A DNA stretch of 64,000 nucleotides from positions 1 to 64,000 of the forward strand of contig NZ_JAAATR010000001.1 of assembly GCF_009907385.1 (NCBI RefSeq), given 5' to 3'. The stretch's first letter is position 1. Every line of letters starts with the position of its first letter. The position numbers and the translations under genes were made by a program. The notes below the pieces were generated by a model, which saw only the letters and a list, made by a program, of their open reading frames with translations, made no database searches and had not been told where the DNA came from. This DNA comes from Atlantibacter hermannii (GTDB lineage: Bacteria > Pseudomonadota > Gammaproteobacteria > Enterobacterales > Enterobacteriaceae). Shown here piece after piece: positions 26,205-34,901 of the stretch.

Positions 26205-27516
26205 AATTATTGGCCTCATGGTGAATGTCGCTGGCGGCGCTGTCATCCGGCAGCGGTTTTCTGACTAAGACGAAGTAAACGGCGGCGGCGAGCACGGCGA
26301 TCCCGGCGCTGACCAGCAGCGCGTTGTCGTATACCCCGGTGCGCTCAACGATAGCGCCCGTGATGATGGGGGCAAGGGAGCCGCCGAAGTAGCCGCCGCA
26401 GTTCTGGATGCTGCCGAGAGAGGCCACCTGGCGCTTCGGCACGATCACCGTCGCCATGGTCCAGCAGGCGGCGCTCGCCAGGTTAATAAAGAACATCGCC
26501 AGGCAGATGTAGCCCACCGCCAGGGTGGTGCTGGTGGTGAAAATCGCCGGTACGGTAAACGCCGCACCGCCCAGCAGGCCCAGGCACACCGGCCACTTGC
26601 GGCTGTTGATCACGCTGATGCCGCGGTTGGCTAAAATGTCCACCACCCGCCCGGCGACCACCATGCCGACCATGCCGAAAATATACGGGATCGCCACCAC
26701 CCAGCCGGTACGCGCCAGCGACAAGCCGCGCGCATGTTCCAGATAGCCCGGCAGCCAGGTCAGATACAGCCAGACCATGTAGATCACGCCCATAAACCCG
26801 AGCAGCATCCCCCAGGTGGTGGCGTGCGTGAACAGCCCGCGCCACTCGCGCCCGGTGATTTTCTTCCCGGTTTCGGTGAAGCGCTCGCCAGCGTCGAGGT
26901 ACTGTTTATCCTCCCGGGTCAGCGTCACTTCATTGCGGTTGCGATAAATCAGATACCAGCCAATAGCCAGCATCACGCCGAGGATACCGGTGATGATAAA
27001 CATCCAGCGCCAGCCGACGGTGAGCATAATCACCGTCAGCAGCGGCGGCGCGATGCACGGGCCGATACAGCTGGAGGCGACGAATATCCCGGTGGGCGTA
27101 CCGCGCTCCTTCAGGTTGTACCATTCGCTGATCACTTTCGCGCCCGCCGGGAACAGCGGCGCTTCCGCCACGCCCAGCACCGCACGGGAAACCAGGAACG
27201 TGCTCAGGGAGTTGACCATCCCGCAGGCGGCCTGCGCCACCGACCAGAAAAACATGCCGAAACCCAGCATCATGCGCGCGCCGAAGCGATCGAGCAGCGC
27301 GCCCACCGGAAGCTGGGAAAAGGCATAAGCCAGGGAAAACGCCGACAGCAGCCAGCCCATCTCGGTGGGCGTAATGTGCATCTCTTCGCGGATGGTGGTA
27401 TTGGCGATGGAGAGCGCGCTGCGGTCGATATAGTTGATGACGCCGGCAATCGTCAGAAACAGGATCGCAACCAACTGAATGCGCGCCACGCGTTGAGTTT
27501 TAGGTACAGAAGTCAT
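26188..27516 (-). CDS. MFS transporter, anion:cation symporter (sugar-acid) family
   Basis: Twelve-helix permease of 442 residues. INYIDRSALSIANTTIREEM after helix 1, LLDRFGARMMLGFGMFFWS between helices 2 and 3, and the SEWYNLKERGTPTG loop are hallmarks of the ACS family (ExuT, GudP, DgoT, RhmT), which import hexuronates, glucarate or galactonate with protons. AAAGAGA precedes ATG 27516. It sits between the cupin and SDR genes in one operon, so it probably imports the pathway substrate. The exact sugar acid is not determined. Confidence 0.88.
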   Translation of the reverse strand: MTSVPKTQRVARIQLVAILFLTIAGVINYIDRSALSIANTTIREEMHITPTEMGWLLSAFSLAYAFSQLPVGALLDRFGARMMLGFGMFFWSVAQAACGMVNSLSTFLVSRAVLGVAEAPLFPAGAKVISEWYNLKERGTPTGIFVASSCIGPCIAPPLLTVIMLTVGWRWMFIITGILGVMLAIGWYLIYRNRNEVTLTREDKQYLDAGERFTETGKKITGREWRGLFTHATTWGMLLGFMGVIYMVWLYLTWLPGYLEHARGLSLARTGWVVAIPYIFGMVGMVVAGRVVDILANRGISVINSRKWPVCLGLLGGAAFTVPAIFTTSTTLAVGYICLAMFFINLASAACWTMATVIVPKRQVASLGSIQNCGGYFGGSLAPIITGAIVERTGVYDNALLVSAGIAVLAAAVYFVLVRKPLPDDSAASDIHHEANNYDVSR

Positions 27517-27561
27517 AGCGATGTCTCTTTAATTATTATCTGCAGGTGAAAGGACAGACAG

Positions 27562-28101
27562 CTATCGGATGAATTGGTCGACGTAATCCGCACCCAGGCC
27601 GCATTCGGCGTAGTGCTTGCGGCACATATCGATTTTGGTGAACACGTCTTCGAACCCGGCGTGATTGCCCCACGGATCGACGTAATACATGCAGCCGTGC
27701 ACCTGGAACAGGGTGATCATCTCCTCCACGCCTTCATCCACCACCAGGGTATGGGTTTCTCCCGGCGGCTCGAACGCGTATGCGCCTTCGGTGGCTTCCC
27801 AGTCGTGCTCCAGATAACGCCAGCGCCCTTTAAGCACGAAGGCATGCACCGGCCCCGGATGGCGGTGACGGCTAAGCACGCCGGATTTACGCACCCGCAG
27901 CAGGTTCATCCAGTACCCGCCGGAGCGGCTCAGGCACAGCGGACGAAACCAGACATTATCCGCCTGCGGCACCCAGATGCGCTCGTCGCTGGGGATCGCA
28001 CCAGGCACCACCAGATCCGGGATCATCTCTTTCGGTTGGTCAAACTGATACGGCATTCGGCGCAGGGTTTCTGCATCGTTGGTCAGTGTGTTATTACTCA
28101 T
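27562..28101 (-). CDS. Cupin-domain protein, dihydroxyacetophenone dioxygenase-like
   Basis: Single-domain cupin of 179 residues. SRHRHPGPVHAFVLKGRWRY gives the HxH...H metal motif 1 and EPPGETHTLVVD motif 2, as in the 2,4'-dihydroxyacetophenone dioxygenase/ChrR-like cupins. The open frame reaches 28191, but ATG 28101 with AGAGGA nearby is the sensible start. It is first in the operon, 45 bases ahead of the MFS gene. In a sugar-acid cluster a metal-dependent isomerase or lyase is as plausible as a dioxygenase. Confidence 0.72.
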   Translation of the reverse strand: MSNNTLTNDAETLRRMPYQFDQPKEMIPDLVVPGAIPSDERIWVPQADNVWFRPLCLSRSGGYWMNLLRVRKSGVLSRHRHPGPVHAFVLKGRWRYLEHDWEATEGAYAFEPPGETHTLVVDEGVEEMITLFQVHGCMYYVDPWGNHAGFEDVFTKIDMCRKHYAECGLGADYVDQFIR

Positions 28102-28182
28102 CGCATCCTCTTGTTCACATTGTGGATAACTAATCCATGATATGGATGAAGAAGGTATACGCGTAAAAACGCAGCGATCTAC

Positions 28183-28206
28183 AAAGCGCATTCATAATTG
28201 TGCTTT
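28183..28206. promoter_or_regulatory. Candidate operator in the cupin/aldolase divergent region
   Basis: AAAGCGCA, eight bases, TGTGCTTT: an inverted repeat with one mismatch between the divergent cupin and aldolase genes. A site for the clustered IclR-family regulator is the natural guess. The rest of 28102-28418 shows nothing further I can assign. Confidence 0.35.
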
Positions 28207-28418
28207 AAATCACCAAATTGATACATCACGGCAACATTGTCGTAACTAAAGCCGTATTGGCGTTTAAATTGAAACGAGGTTCTGAAAAATAGAGACATGC
28301 ATTCCAGAGATGGGAACTGACGCTTGCGCCGCATGATGCGCCACATACACTTTTAGCGAGAATCGATAAAAACCCGCTTTGCTTGCCCTTACCTTTGCCC
28401 TTAAACGCAGGAGTCCTG

Positions 28419-29327
28419 ATGATGAGTACCCCACTGTTTCATGGCGTTATTCCCCCTGTTGCCACCCTGTTCGACGACGAAGGCCGCTTTTCACCCGCTG
28501 AACAAGCGCGGCTGATAGAGCGCCTGGTCGCCAGCGATATCGACGGGCTGTTCTTTCTTGGGAGCGCCGGCGAATTCGCCCATATGTCTGATGCGCTGCG
28601 CCAGGAGATTGCCGAATTCTGCGTGAAGCAGGTAGCGGGACGAAAACCGGTCTTGATCGGGATTGGGCATTCCGGCACCCAACAGGCGATTGAACTGGGG
28701 TTACATGCCCAGCGCTGCGGAGCCGACGGCGTGGTGGCGATTAACCCGTTTTACAATCCGCTGAGCGAAAGCAATCTGATTGCCCACTATCAGCGCATCA
28801 GCCAGGCGCTGGCATTGCCGGTAATGCTGTATAACTTCCCGGCCCTGACCGGGCAGTCGCTGCCGGTGTCGGTGATTGTCGAGCTGGCGAAAACCTGCCC
28901 GAACATCGTCGGCCTGAAGGATACCGTGGATACGCTGTCGCATATTCGCGAAACCCTGGCGGCGGTGAAACCGGTACGGCCCGATTTCGCGGTCTTTGCC
29001 GGTTACGATGAGTATCTGTTTGGTACGCTGATTCTGGGCGGCGACGGCTGTATTCCGGCCAGCGCTAACTTTGCGCCGCAGCTGACCTGCGGGATCCTTA
29101 AAGCCTACCGCGAGCAGGATTACGCCACGGCGGTAGCACTCCAGCAGCGCCTGTCGCTGATCCCGCCGCTGTACGGCATCGATTTACCGTTCTACAACGC
29201 CATCAAATACGCGTTGCAGCTGACCGGGCTGGACGTCTCCTGCAACAGCCTGCCGCCCGCCTCGCCGCTGACGGACGAGATGAAAATGCAGATTAAAGGG
29301 ATTTTGCAAACAAGCGGCGTGATGTAA
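28419..29327 (+). CDS. DHDPS/NAL-family aldolase, YagE/YjhH-like
   Basis: TIM-barrel class I aldolase of 302 residues. GLFFLGSAGEFAHM, VMLYNFPALTGQSLP with the catalytic tyrosine, and GLKDTVDTLSHIRETL with the Schiff-base lysine closely match E. coli YagE and YjhH, which cleave 2-keto-3-deoxygluconate type acids to pyruvate and an aldehyde. The ending LPPASPL is also shared. AGGAG lies six bases before ATG 28419; the adjacent ATG 28422 is an alternative. It diverges from the cupin-MFS-SDR-IclR-SDR operon and would be its terminal cleavage step. Confidence 0.88.
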   Translation: MMSTPLFHGVIPPVATLFDDEGRFSPAEQARLIERLVASDIDGLFFLGSAGEFAHMSDALRQEIAEFCVKQVAGRKPVLIGIGHSGTQQAIELGLHAQRCGADGVVAINPFYNPLSESNLIAHYQRISQALALPVMLYNFPALTGQSLPVSVIVELAKTCPNIVGLKDTVDTLSHIRETLAAVKPVRPDFAVFAGYDEYLFGTLILGGDGCIPASANFAPQLTCGILKAYREQDYATAVALQQRLSLIPPLYGIDLPFYNAIKYALQLTGLDVSCNSLPPASPLTDEMKMQIKGILQTSGVM

Positions 29328-29333
29328 CGCAAT

Positions 29334-29364
29334 ACCGCCGTCTTGCGACGGCGGTTTGCTTTTA
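29334..29364. terminator. Terminator between aldolase gene and yahJ
   Basis: ACCGCCGTC, TTGC loop, GACGGCGGT then TTGCTTTT. Both convergent genes end beside it. Confidence 0.75.
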
Positions 29365-30756
29365 TGCTCTGGTGATATTCCCCCACACCAGGCTCCCCCG
29401 GTGGAACGTGGCCGCGCGGGGTGAAATTCGCGCCACCGCTTCCGCCGAGCAGGACGCCTCCACCAGCACAAAGCTGGCGTCATCCTGCGCCTTCGGCCAG
29501 GCGCGTCGGCCTTTGTCATCCAGCGGCAGGACGTCCCCGGTGGCGATCGCCAGCGCGCGCGACAGGGTAAATTCGTTGGGACGAATATAAAGCTGGGCGT
29601 AGAGATTGGCTTTCTCCAGCATGTCGCCGAGGCCAAACGGGGACCAGTGGTCAATCACGCTGTCGGTGCCGGTCATCACAAATACGCCCTTTTGTTTCAG
29701 CTGGCTGAGCGGCATATGCAGCGTGCCAATCGGCACGGTTGAAGCAATAGTAATGCCCTGCGCCGCCATCCGGGTGGCGGTCTCGTCAACCTGCTGCGGG
29801 CTAAGCGTCGCCAGCGCAAAGGCGTGGCTGATGGTGAGCTTGTCCTTCAGCTCCGGGGTTTTCTCAACGGTTTCAATCATATAATTTACCGCCGCCACGC
29901 CCGCCGGGCTGGTTTCATGCAGATGAATATCCACGCCTTTTTTATAATCGAGGGCAATCTGGAACATCGTGTCGAGGGATTTTTCCATCGCGCCGTCGAC
30001 GTTGGTCGGGTCCAGCCCGCCGACGTAGTGCGCCCCCGCCTGCATCGCTTCGCGCATCAGCGGCTCGCTTTTCGACAGCAACAGCCCGTGCTGGGGGAAG
30101 GCCACGATTTCGCACTCAAAACCGTCTTGACGCTGCTCCAGCACCGCCATCAGGTTTTCGAGGTTTTTCAGCCCGGATACCGGCTCGATATTGCAGTGGC
30201 TGCGCGCCACAGAGGTGCCTTTAGATTGCAGCAGATCGATCAGCTTTCCGGCGCGCTCGCGCGTGTACGGTTGCAGCTCCGGCAGCAGTTTGCGCTCCAG
30301 TTCGATCATATCCATGATGGTGGTGCCTTCCGGGCGCGACAGCGCGCGCCACGGGCCGCCGTAGAAGGTTTTATCCAGATGGATATGCATATCGCGCATC
30401 GCCGGCAGCAGCAGATGCCCGCCTGCGTCGTAGCGCGGCAGCGTGGCGTCGGGATGCTGATGGTTAGCCAGCAGCGCGGCGATTTTGCCGTCCCTGATTT
30501 CCAGCGTCATCAGTTCGGTTTGGGTGCTGACCGCCGTGTCGCCCTGCCAGTCAAAACCGCTTTCAAGACGCACGTTATCCAGATAGTACTGTTTTTCGCT
30601 GATGCTGCTCATGGTGCGCGATGCCTCACCGGTGCCGGGAGCGGGATCGGCAGCATACGCCAGTTGCCCGCCCGCGCCCAGCAGCGCGCACGCGGCGACC
30701 GCTTTGCCGCTGTGGCTTAAAAACGCGCGACGGCCCGGGTTTTCGTTGTGATTCAT
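29362..30756 (-). CDS. yahJ: Amidohydrolase YahJ with Tat signal
   Basis: Cytosine-deaminase-like metal-dependent amidohydrolase of 464 residues, close to E. coli YahJ along its length. The N terminus GRRAFLSHSGKAV followed by a hydrophobic stretch and AYA is a twin-arginine signal, so it should act in the periplasm. The barrel shows the metal ligands HIHLDK (near 124-128), DIHLHE, the ISHAFAL histidine and the GTDSV aspartate. It is the last gene of the yahD-J operon, 19 bases after the carbamate kinase, with GGAG before the ATG. The substrate is unknown; cyclic amides, hydantoins or aminated heterocycles are typical of the family. Confidence 0.92.
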   Translation of the reverse strand: MNHNENPGRRAFLSHSGKAVAACALLGAGGQLAYAADPAPGTGEASRTMSSISEKQYYLDNVRLESGFDWQGDTAVSTQTELMTLEIRDGKIAALLANHQHPDATLPRYDAGGHLLLPAMRDMHIHLDKTFYGGPWRALSRPEGTTIMDMIELERKLLPELQPYTRERAGKLIDLLQSKGTSVARSHCNIEPVSGLKNLENLMAVLEQRQDGFECEIVAFPQHGLLLSKSEPLMREAMQAGAHYVGGLDPTNVDGAMEKSLDTMFQIALDYKKGVDIHLHETSPAGVAAVNYMIETVEKTPELKDKLTISHAFALATLSPQQVDETATRMAAQGITIASTVPIGTLHMPLSQLKQKGVFVMTGTDSVIDHWSPFGLGDMLEKANLYAQLYIRPNEFTLSRALAIATGDVLPLDDKGRRAWPKAQDDASFVLVEASCSAEAVARISPRAATFHRGSLVWGNITRA

Positions 30757-30775
30757 GGGTTACTCCTTGTCTCAG

Positions 30776-31726
30776 TCACTGGCAAATAATGTGGGTGCCG
30801 GTTTGTCCGCTCAGCGCGGCGGGCAGCTTTTCGGGCGTGGTGATAATCACCCGCTTGCCGCCATGGCGCAGAAACGACAGGCTGGCCTCGATTTTCGGCA
30901 GCATACTGCCCGCCGGGAAATGGCCTTCGGCGACGTACTGCTCCATCTCCGTCACGGTCACCGTGCCCAGCGCCCGCTGCTGCGGTTTGCCGAAATGGAC
31001 GCACACCTGCTCCACGCCAGTGGTGATCGCCAGAATATCGGCGTTGATTTCCTTCGCCAGCAGCGTGGTGGAGAGATCTTTATCGATCACCGCGTCCACG
31101 CTGCGGTACTCGCCGCCCGGTTCACGGATGACCGGGATGCCGCCGCCGCCCACGCCAATCACCACAAAACCCTGGTCGATTAACGCGCGGATGGCTTCGG
31201 CTTCCACGATGCGCACCGGCTGCGGCGAGGCCACCACCCGGCGATAGCCTCGCCCGGAATCCTCGACAAACCGCCAGTCGGGATGCGCCTGCAACAGCGC
31301 ATCGCGCTGGGCCTCATCGAAAAACGCGCCGATGGGTTTGGTGGGATCGGCAAATCCGGCGTCGTGTTGATCGACTTCCACCTGGGTGATCACGGTGACC
31401 GCTTTTTTATCGCCGTGCCGCGCCAGTTTATTGTTCAGCGCCTGCTGAATGAGATAACCGATCCCGCCCTGGGTATCCGCCACGCAGTTCGCCAGCGGCG
31501 TCAGCGGCAGCCCCTCTTTCTCATGGGCGATTTCGGCGCGGCGCAGATCCAGCCCCACCTGTGGGCCGTTGCCGTGGGTCAGCACGATGTCGTAGTCCGA
31601 CGCCAGCATCCCGAGGATGGACTCCGCCATCTCGTTTACCGCAACCTGCTGATGCTCAACCGACTGGCTGGCATTGTCTTTAATAATGGCATTACCGCCA
31701 ATGGCGACGACCACGCGTTGTTTCAT
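30776..31726 (-). CDS. yahI: Carbamate kinase
   Basis: Transfers phosphate from carbamoyl phosphate to ADP, giving ATP, CO2 and ammonia. The 316-residue protein has the amino acid kinase motifs AIGGNAI (8-14), LTHGNGPQVG, IGVGGGGIPV and AVIDKDLSTTLLA, and matches E. coli YahI. In this operon it would collect carbamoyl phosphate made by the YahE/F/G-type transferase. It is intact and followed 19 bases later by yahJ. Confidence 0.94.
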   Translation of the reverse strand: MKQRVVVAIGGNAIIKDNASQSVEHQQVAVNEMAESILGMLASDYDIVLTHGNGPQVGLDLRRAEIAHEKEGLPLTPLANCVADTQGGIGYLIQQALNNKLARHGDKKAVTVITQVEVDQHDAGFADPTKPIGAFFDEAQRDALLQAHPDWRFVEDSGRGYRRVVASPQPVRIVEAEAIRALIDQGFVVIGVGGGGIPVIREPGGEYRSVDAVIDKDLSTTLLAKEINADILAITTGVEQVCVHFGKPQQRALGTVTVTEMEQYVAEGHFPAGSMLPKIEASLSFLRHGGKRVIITTPEKLPAALSGQTGTHIICQ

Positions 31727-31747
31727 GTCGAGTTCCTGTCCAGAGTG

Positions 31748-31771
31748 CGGCAGGCGGGAGTCCGCCTGCCG
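31748..31771 (-). other. Intercistronic hairpin between permease and yahI
   Basis: CGGCAGGCGG, GAGT, CCGCCTGCCG: a perfect ten-base-pair GC-rich stem without a T tail in the 52-base gap, probably an mRNA-stabilising or attenuating element rather than a full terminator. Confidence 0.55.
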
Positions 31772-31778
31772 TCAGGGG

Positions 31779-33341
31779 TTATGCGGTTTTGGTGGTTTCA
31801 TCCGTGGAAGAGACCTGCAGATCAGAGGATTTTTCGCGGCTGTCCAGCCAGTGTTTCAGTACGAACATGCCAGCCATCATCAGATAGGCAGTGACGAAAA
31901 TCAGCGATGAGCCTTTCGCGAAGCCCACGACCGGCGCGTGGATCACGCCGAACAGCGCCAGCAGCGCCCCGGTGGCCGCGGCTACTGCGCCGCGCAGCGG
32001 GCGGTTCATGATGGCGAAAATCGCCAGGCAGCCCCAAATCATACTGGCCAGCGGCGCGCCGTTGCCGAGGTGCATCAGCCCCTGGTAGTAAACGCCTTTG
32101 CTGTGTAGCAGGTCGGTGCCGAGTTTCGCCGCCGAGGTGCCCGCCGCGTTCATCACGCTGTTGACCATGGTCAGCGCCCAGTTGGCGATCCACGGGAACA
32201 GACAGATGAAGATGACCGGCACCTCAAGTTTGGGCGTTTCCCTCACCACCTGGTTGGCGGTAACCACGCCGATAAATACCAGAATCGGCACGATGGCGGT
32301 CATCGGGATCACCGCCAGCATAAAGGCCCCGAGACCGAACAGCGGGACGATAAACATGGTCACGCCGGACGCCAGGGTATAACCGATGCTGGCGCCCATG
32401 GCTTTCCAGCCCGCGTGACCGACATACACGGTCACCGGGAACGGGTTGCCCATCAGGCAGCCGAGCATTGAAGAAAGCCCGTTCGCCAGCATCACTTTGC
32501 GGGTGTTGTACTCATCCCCCGCCGCGTGGGCGCTCTCGATGTTTTCGAGGTCGAAAATGTAGTTCGCCAGCCCCAGCGGCACTGCGGATGCCAGGTACGG
32601 CAGCGCGTGCGGCAGCCCCTGCATAAAGCTGTCGATATGCACTTCCGGCGGGTTAAAGCCGAATGACGACATGAAGGCTTTGATGGCGTCCGGGCTTTGC
32701 AGGCCGGAAATCCATGCCAGCGCAGTACCGGCAATCAGCAGCAATAAGCCGGTAGGAATACGCGCGAAGATCGGCTTTTTGCCGAACCAGTTAATGAAAA
32801 TCAGCAGCAGGACGATAAACGACACCGTCGGCGCTTCAAAGGCTTGCAGCATCGGGTTCATCGCCAGCAGCAGAAGCCCCAGGCCGGAGAGGCACGACAG
32901 CAGCACGGTACGCGGGATCATCTTCCGGATGGTTTCGCCGAGGAACGATCCGCCCGCCAGGATCAGCGCTTCCACAAAGCACCACACCAGGCCGATCTGG
33001 ATGGCGAAATCCGCATCGCCGGTGGTCTGGTAAACCGGCATCAGCACCAGAAACGTCACGGTGAAAATCGACGGCGCGCTGGGGCCGGACGGCAAGGCGG
33101 TCACATCTTTACGCCCGGTCTGGCGCGCCAGTTGCAGGCCAAACCAGGTATAGCTCAGGCTCGCCACCAGCACCGCTAAACCAAACGCCGGGGCAATACG
33201 GCCATAGACAATTTCTTTCGGAATGCCGACCACAAAAATCAACAACCCCATCATGGTCAGCAGGTTGGTCAGGTTGTTGGTCATCAGGCCAAAATAGGCC
33301 GCCCAGTCACCCCGTTTCCATTCAAGTTTTATCTTACTCAT
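31779..33341 (-). CDS. Nucleobase-type permease (NCS2/xanthine-uracil-like)
   Basis: A polytopic inner-membrane transporter of 520 residues with about 12-14 hydrophobic segments. TALPSGPSAPSIFTVTFLVL and YIFDLENIESAHAAGDEYNT resemble the substrate and ion regions of xanthine/uracil/AzgA-type permeases, so NCS2 is the best family call, though substrate and exact subfamily are open. ATG 33341 has AAGGA eight bases before it; the frame also opens at a TTG at 33356. It lies between yahG and yahI, where the E. coli K-12 cluster has no such gene, and should bring in the operon's substrate. Confidence 0.75.
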   Translation of the reverse strand: MSKIKLEWKRGDWAAYFGLMTNNLTNLLTMMGLLIFVVGIPKEIVYGRIAPAFGLAVLVASLSYTWFGLQLARQTGRKDVTALPSGPSAPSIFTVTFLVLMPVYQTTGDADFAIQIGLVWCFVEALILAGGSFLGETIRKMIPRTVLLSCLSGLGLLLLAMNPMLQAFEAPTVSFIVLLLIFINWFGKKPIFARIPTGLLLLIAGTALAWISGLQSPDAIKAFMSSFGFNPPEVHIDSFMQGLPHALPYLASAVPLGLANYIFDLENIESAHAAGDEYNTRKVMLANGLSSMLGCLMGNPFPVTVYVGHAGWKAMGASIGYTLASGVTMFIVPLFGLGAFMLAVIPMTAIVPILVFIGVVTANQVVRETPKLEVPVIFICLFPWIANWALTMVNSVMNAAGTSAAKLGTDLLHSKGVYYQGLMHLGNGAPLASMIWGCLAIFAIMNRPLRGAVAAATGALLALFGVIHAPVVGFAKGSSLIFVTAYLMMAGMFVLKHWLDSREKSSDLQVSSTDETTKTA

Positions 33342-33358
33342 GGAACTATCCTTCAAGG

Positions 33359-33424
33359 TCAGTAAATCGCGCTACACTCCCCCGCCGGGTCTGGGCCAGG
33401 CGCAAGGTCCGGTAATTCGTGCAG
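33359..33424 (-). CDS. Possible small ORF before the permease gene
   Basis: AAGGAGG (minus strand, 33431-33437), a perfect ribosome-binding site, is followed six bases later by CTG CAC GAA and an open frame of 21 codons, HELPDLAPGPDPAGECSAIY, ending with TGA 17 bases before the permease ATG. No ATG, GTG or TTG fits the site. It could be a translated leader for the permease, a rare CTG-started peptide, or the relic of a longer gene. Nothing recognisable in it. Confidence 0.35.
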   Translation of the reverse strand: MHELPDLAPGPDPAGECSAIY

Positions 33425-33479
33425 GTGAAACCTCCTTTCGCGAACCGTCGGGCGACGCCGTAACGCCGCCCGTTTAGGG

Positions 33480-34901
33480 TTATTGGCTGTACCGGTCGCT
33501 AAAGGCGAGCAGAGCTTTTTCAAAACAGTCGAACGGCGGATGAACGATGCCCGCGCCAATCATGCCGATGCCCGCGTCTTTGTGGGCGATAGCGGTGTTA
33601 ATCACCGGCAGAATGCCGCTGTTGCCCACCCGGGTGATGTCAATGGCGGTGGGAATGCCCATAAAGTTGAGCAACGGAATGGTGACGTTGGGGTTCTCGC
33701 CGAGGGTGATCTCCCGCATCTGGCGCGAAAAATCCACCGCCTCGTCCACGGTGCCGCCCACCAGCGCGACAATCGCCGGGGCGGTCGCCATGGCGAAACC
33801 GCCAATGCCGTAGGTTTCGGTAATGGCGCTGTCGCCGATATCCAGCCCGGAATCCTCCGGTTTGAACCCGGCGAACATCGGGCCAATCACCTGCTGCGCC
33901 GGGCCGGTGAACCACTGCCCCGGCAGGCCGGAAACCCGCAGGCCGAACTCGTAGCCGTTACGCGCCATGGTCGTGACCACGGTGCTGTATTCGATGCCGT
34001 GCGCCGCGTCCATCGCCGCTTTACACATCGCCATCCAGGTCGGGCCCGAGAAGTAATCGCTGCTGGCGACAAAATCGAACACCTCTTTTTGCTGCGCCAC
34101 GGAAAAATCGGTCTGGATTAAATACGGCGTCAGCGCCTGGATCAGCAGCGTGGTGCCCGCGTTGTTGCGGTTGTGGCACTCGTCGCCCATATGCAGCGCC
34201 TGGGCCAGCATCAGCCGCAGGTCGATCTCCCCGGCCAGTTTCATGGCGTCGCGCAGCATCGGGCCGAGCACGTCGCGCATCCAGATCAACCGGTCGATCA
34301 CGCTCTGGTCGTTGGCCCCCATGCGCAGGATCTTCGCCATCTGCTCGCTGAGGTTGGTGTAGGCGCGGTTGCCGTAAGTTTTGTTTTCGACGATATGCAT
34401 AAACATCGACGCCGAGGTCACCCCCGCCATCGAGCCGACGCAGTCATGCTCGTGGCACGGCGAGAAGATGATCTCCCCGGAGGCGGCAAGCCGCGCGGCG
34501 TCATCCAGATCCCGCGCCAGCCCTTCAAACACCAGCGCCCCGGTGACTGCGCCTTTCATTGCGCCGCACATGTTTTCCCAGCTTACCGGCGGCCCGGCGT
34601 GCAGGATGGTGTTGCGGGTCATGCCCGGCACCACGTTGATGGCCTGGTCATAACCCACCAGCACCGGATGGGACTGAATGATGCGCTCCAGCGCCCGGGC
34701 GTTGGCGGCGGCGATTTTCTCCGCCAGCTGCGGCGCGGCGAGCTTATCCAGTACGCGCACCACCTCCAGGTTGCCAAGCCCCGGCGGCGTCCAGTCAAGC
34801 TGGGTGACCGCCACGTGCTGCTGCTTTAAATCTTCGCTAAAACGGGCAATCCCGATGTTGATAACATTCAGCGGTTGGCTAAACAGTGTTGGACGGCTCA
34901 T
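33480..34901 (-). CDS. yahG: DUF1116 carbamoyltransferase-type subunit YahG
   Basis: A 473-residue homolog of E. coli YahG and paralog of YlbE (AllG), a subunit reported for the oxamate carbamoyltransferase of anaerobic allantoin use. Visible conserved stretches are VLVGYDQAINVVPGMTRNTI, FSPCHEHDCVGSMAGVTSAS, DECHNRNNAGTTLL and AHKDAGIGMIGAGIVHPPFD. The ATG overlaps the yahF stop by one base (TGATG). Predicted cytoplasmic. The carbamoyl donor here is unknown; it need not be oxamate. Confidence 0.9.
   Translation of the reverse strand: MSRPTLFSQPLNVINIGIARFSEDLKQQHVAVTQLDWTPPGLGNLEVVRVLDKLAAPQLAEKIAAANARALERIIQSHPVLVGYDQAINVVPGMTRNTILHAGPPVSWENMCGAMKGAVTGALVFEGLARDLDDAARLAASGEIIFSPCHEHDCVGSMAGVTSASMFMHIVENKTYGNRAYTNLSEQMAKILRMGANDQSVIDRLIWMRDVLGPMLRDAMKLAGEIDLRLMLAQALHMGDECHNRNNAGTTLLIQALTPYLIQTDFSVAQQKEVFDFVASSDYFSGPTWMAMCKAAMDAAHGIEYSTVVTTMARNGYEFGLRVSGLPGQWFTGPAQQVIGPMFAGFKPEDSGLDIGDSAITETYGIGGFAMATAPAIVALVGGTVDEAVDFSRQMREITLGENPNVTIPLLNFMGIPTAIDITRVGNSGILPVINTAIAHKDAGIGMIGAGIVHPPFDCFEKALLAFSDRYSQ

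Noticed and set aside
29824..30720. A 298-codon plus-strand frame
   Set aside because: Antisense shadow of yahJ, whose metal-site motifs are clear.
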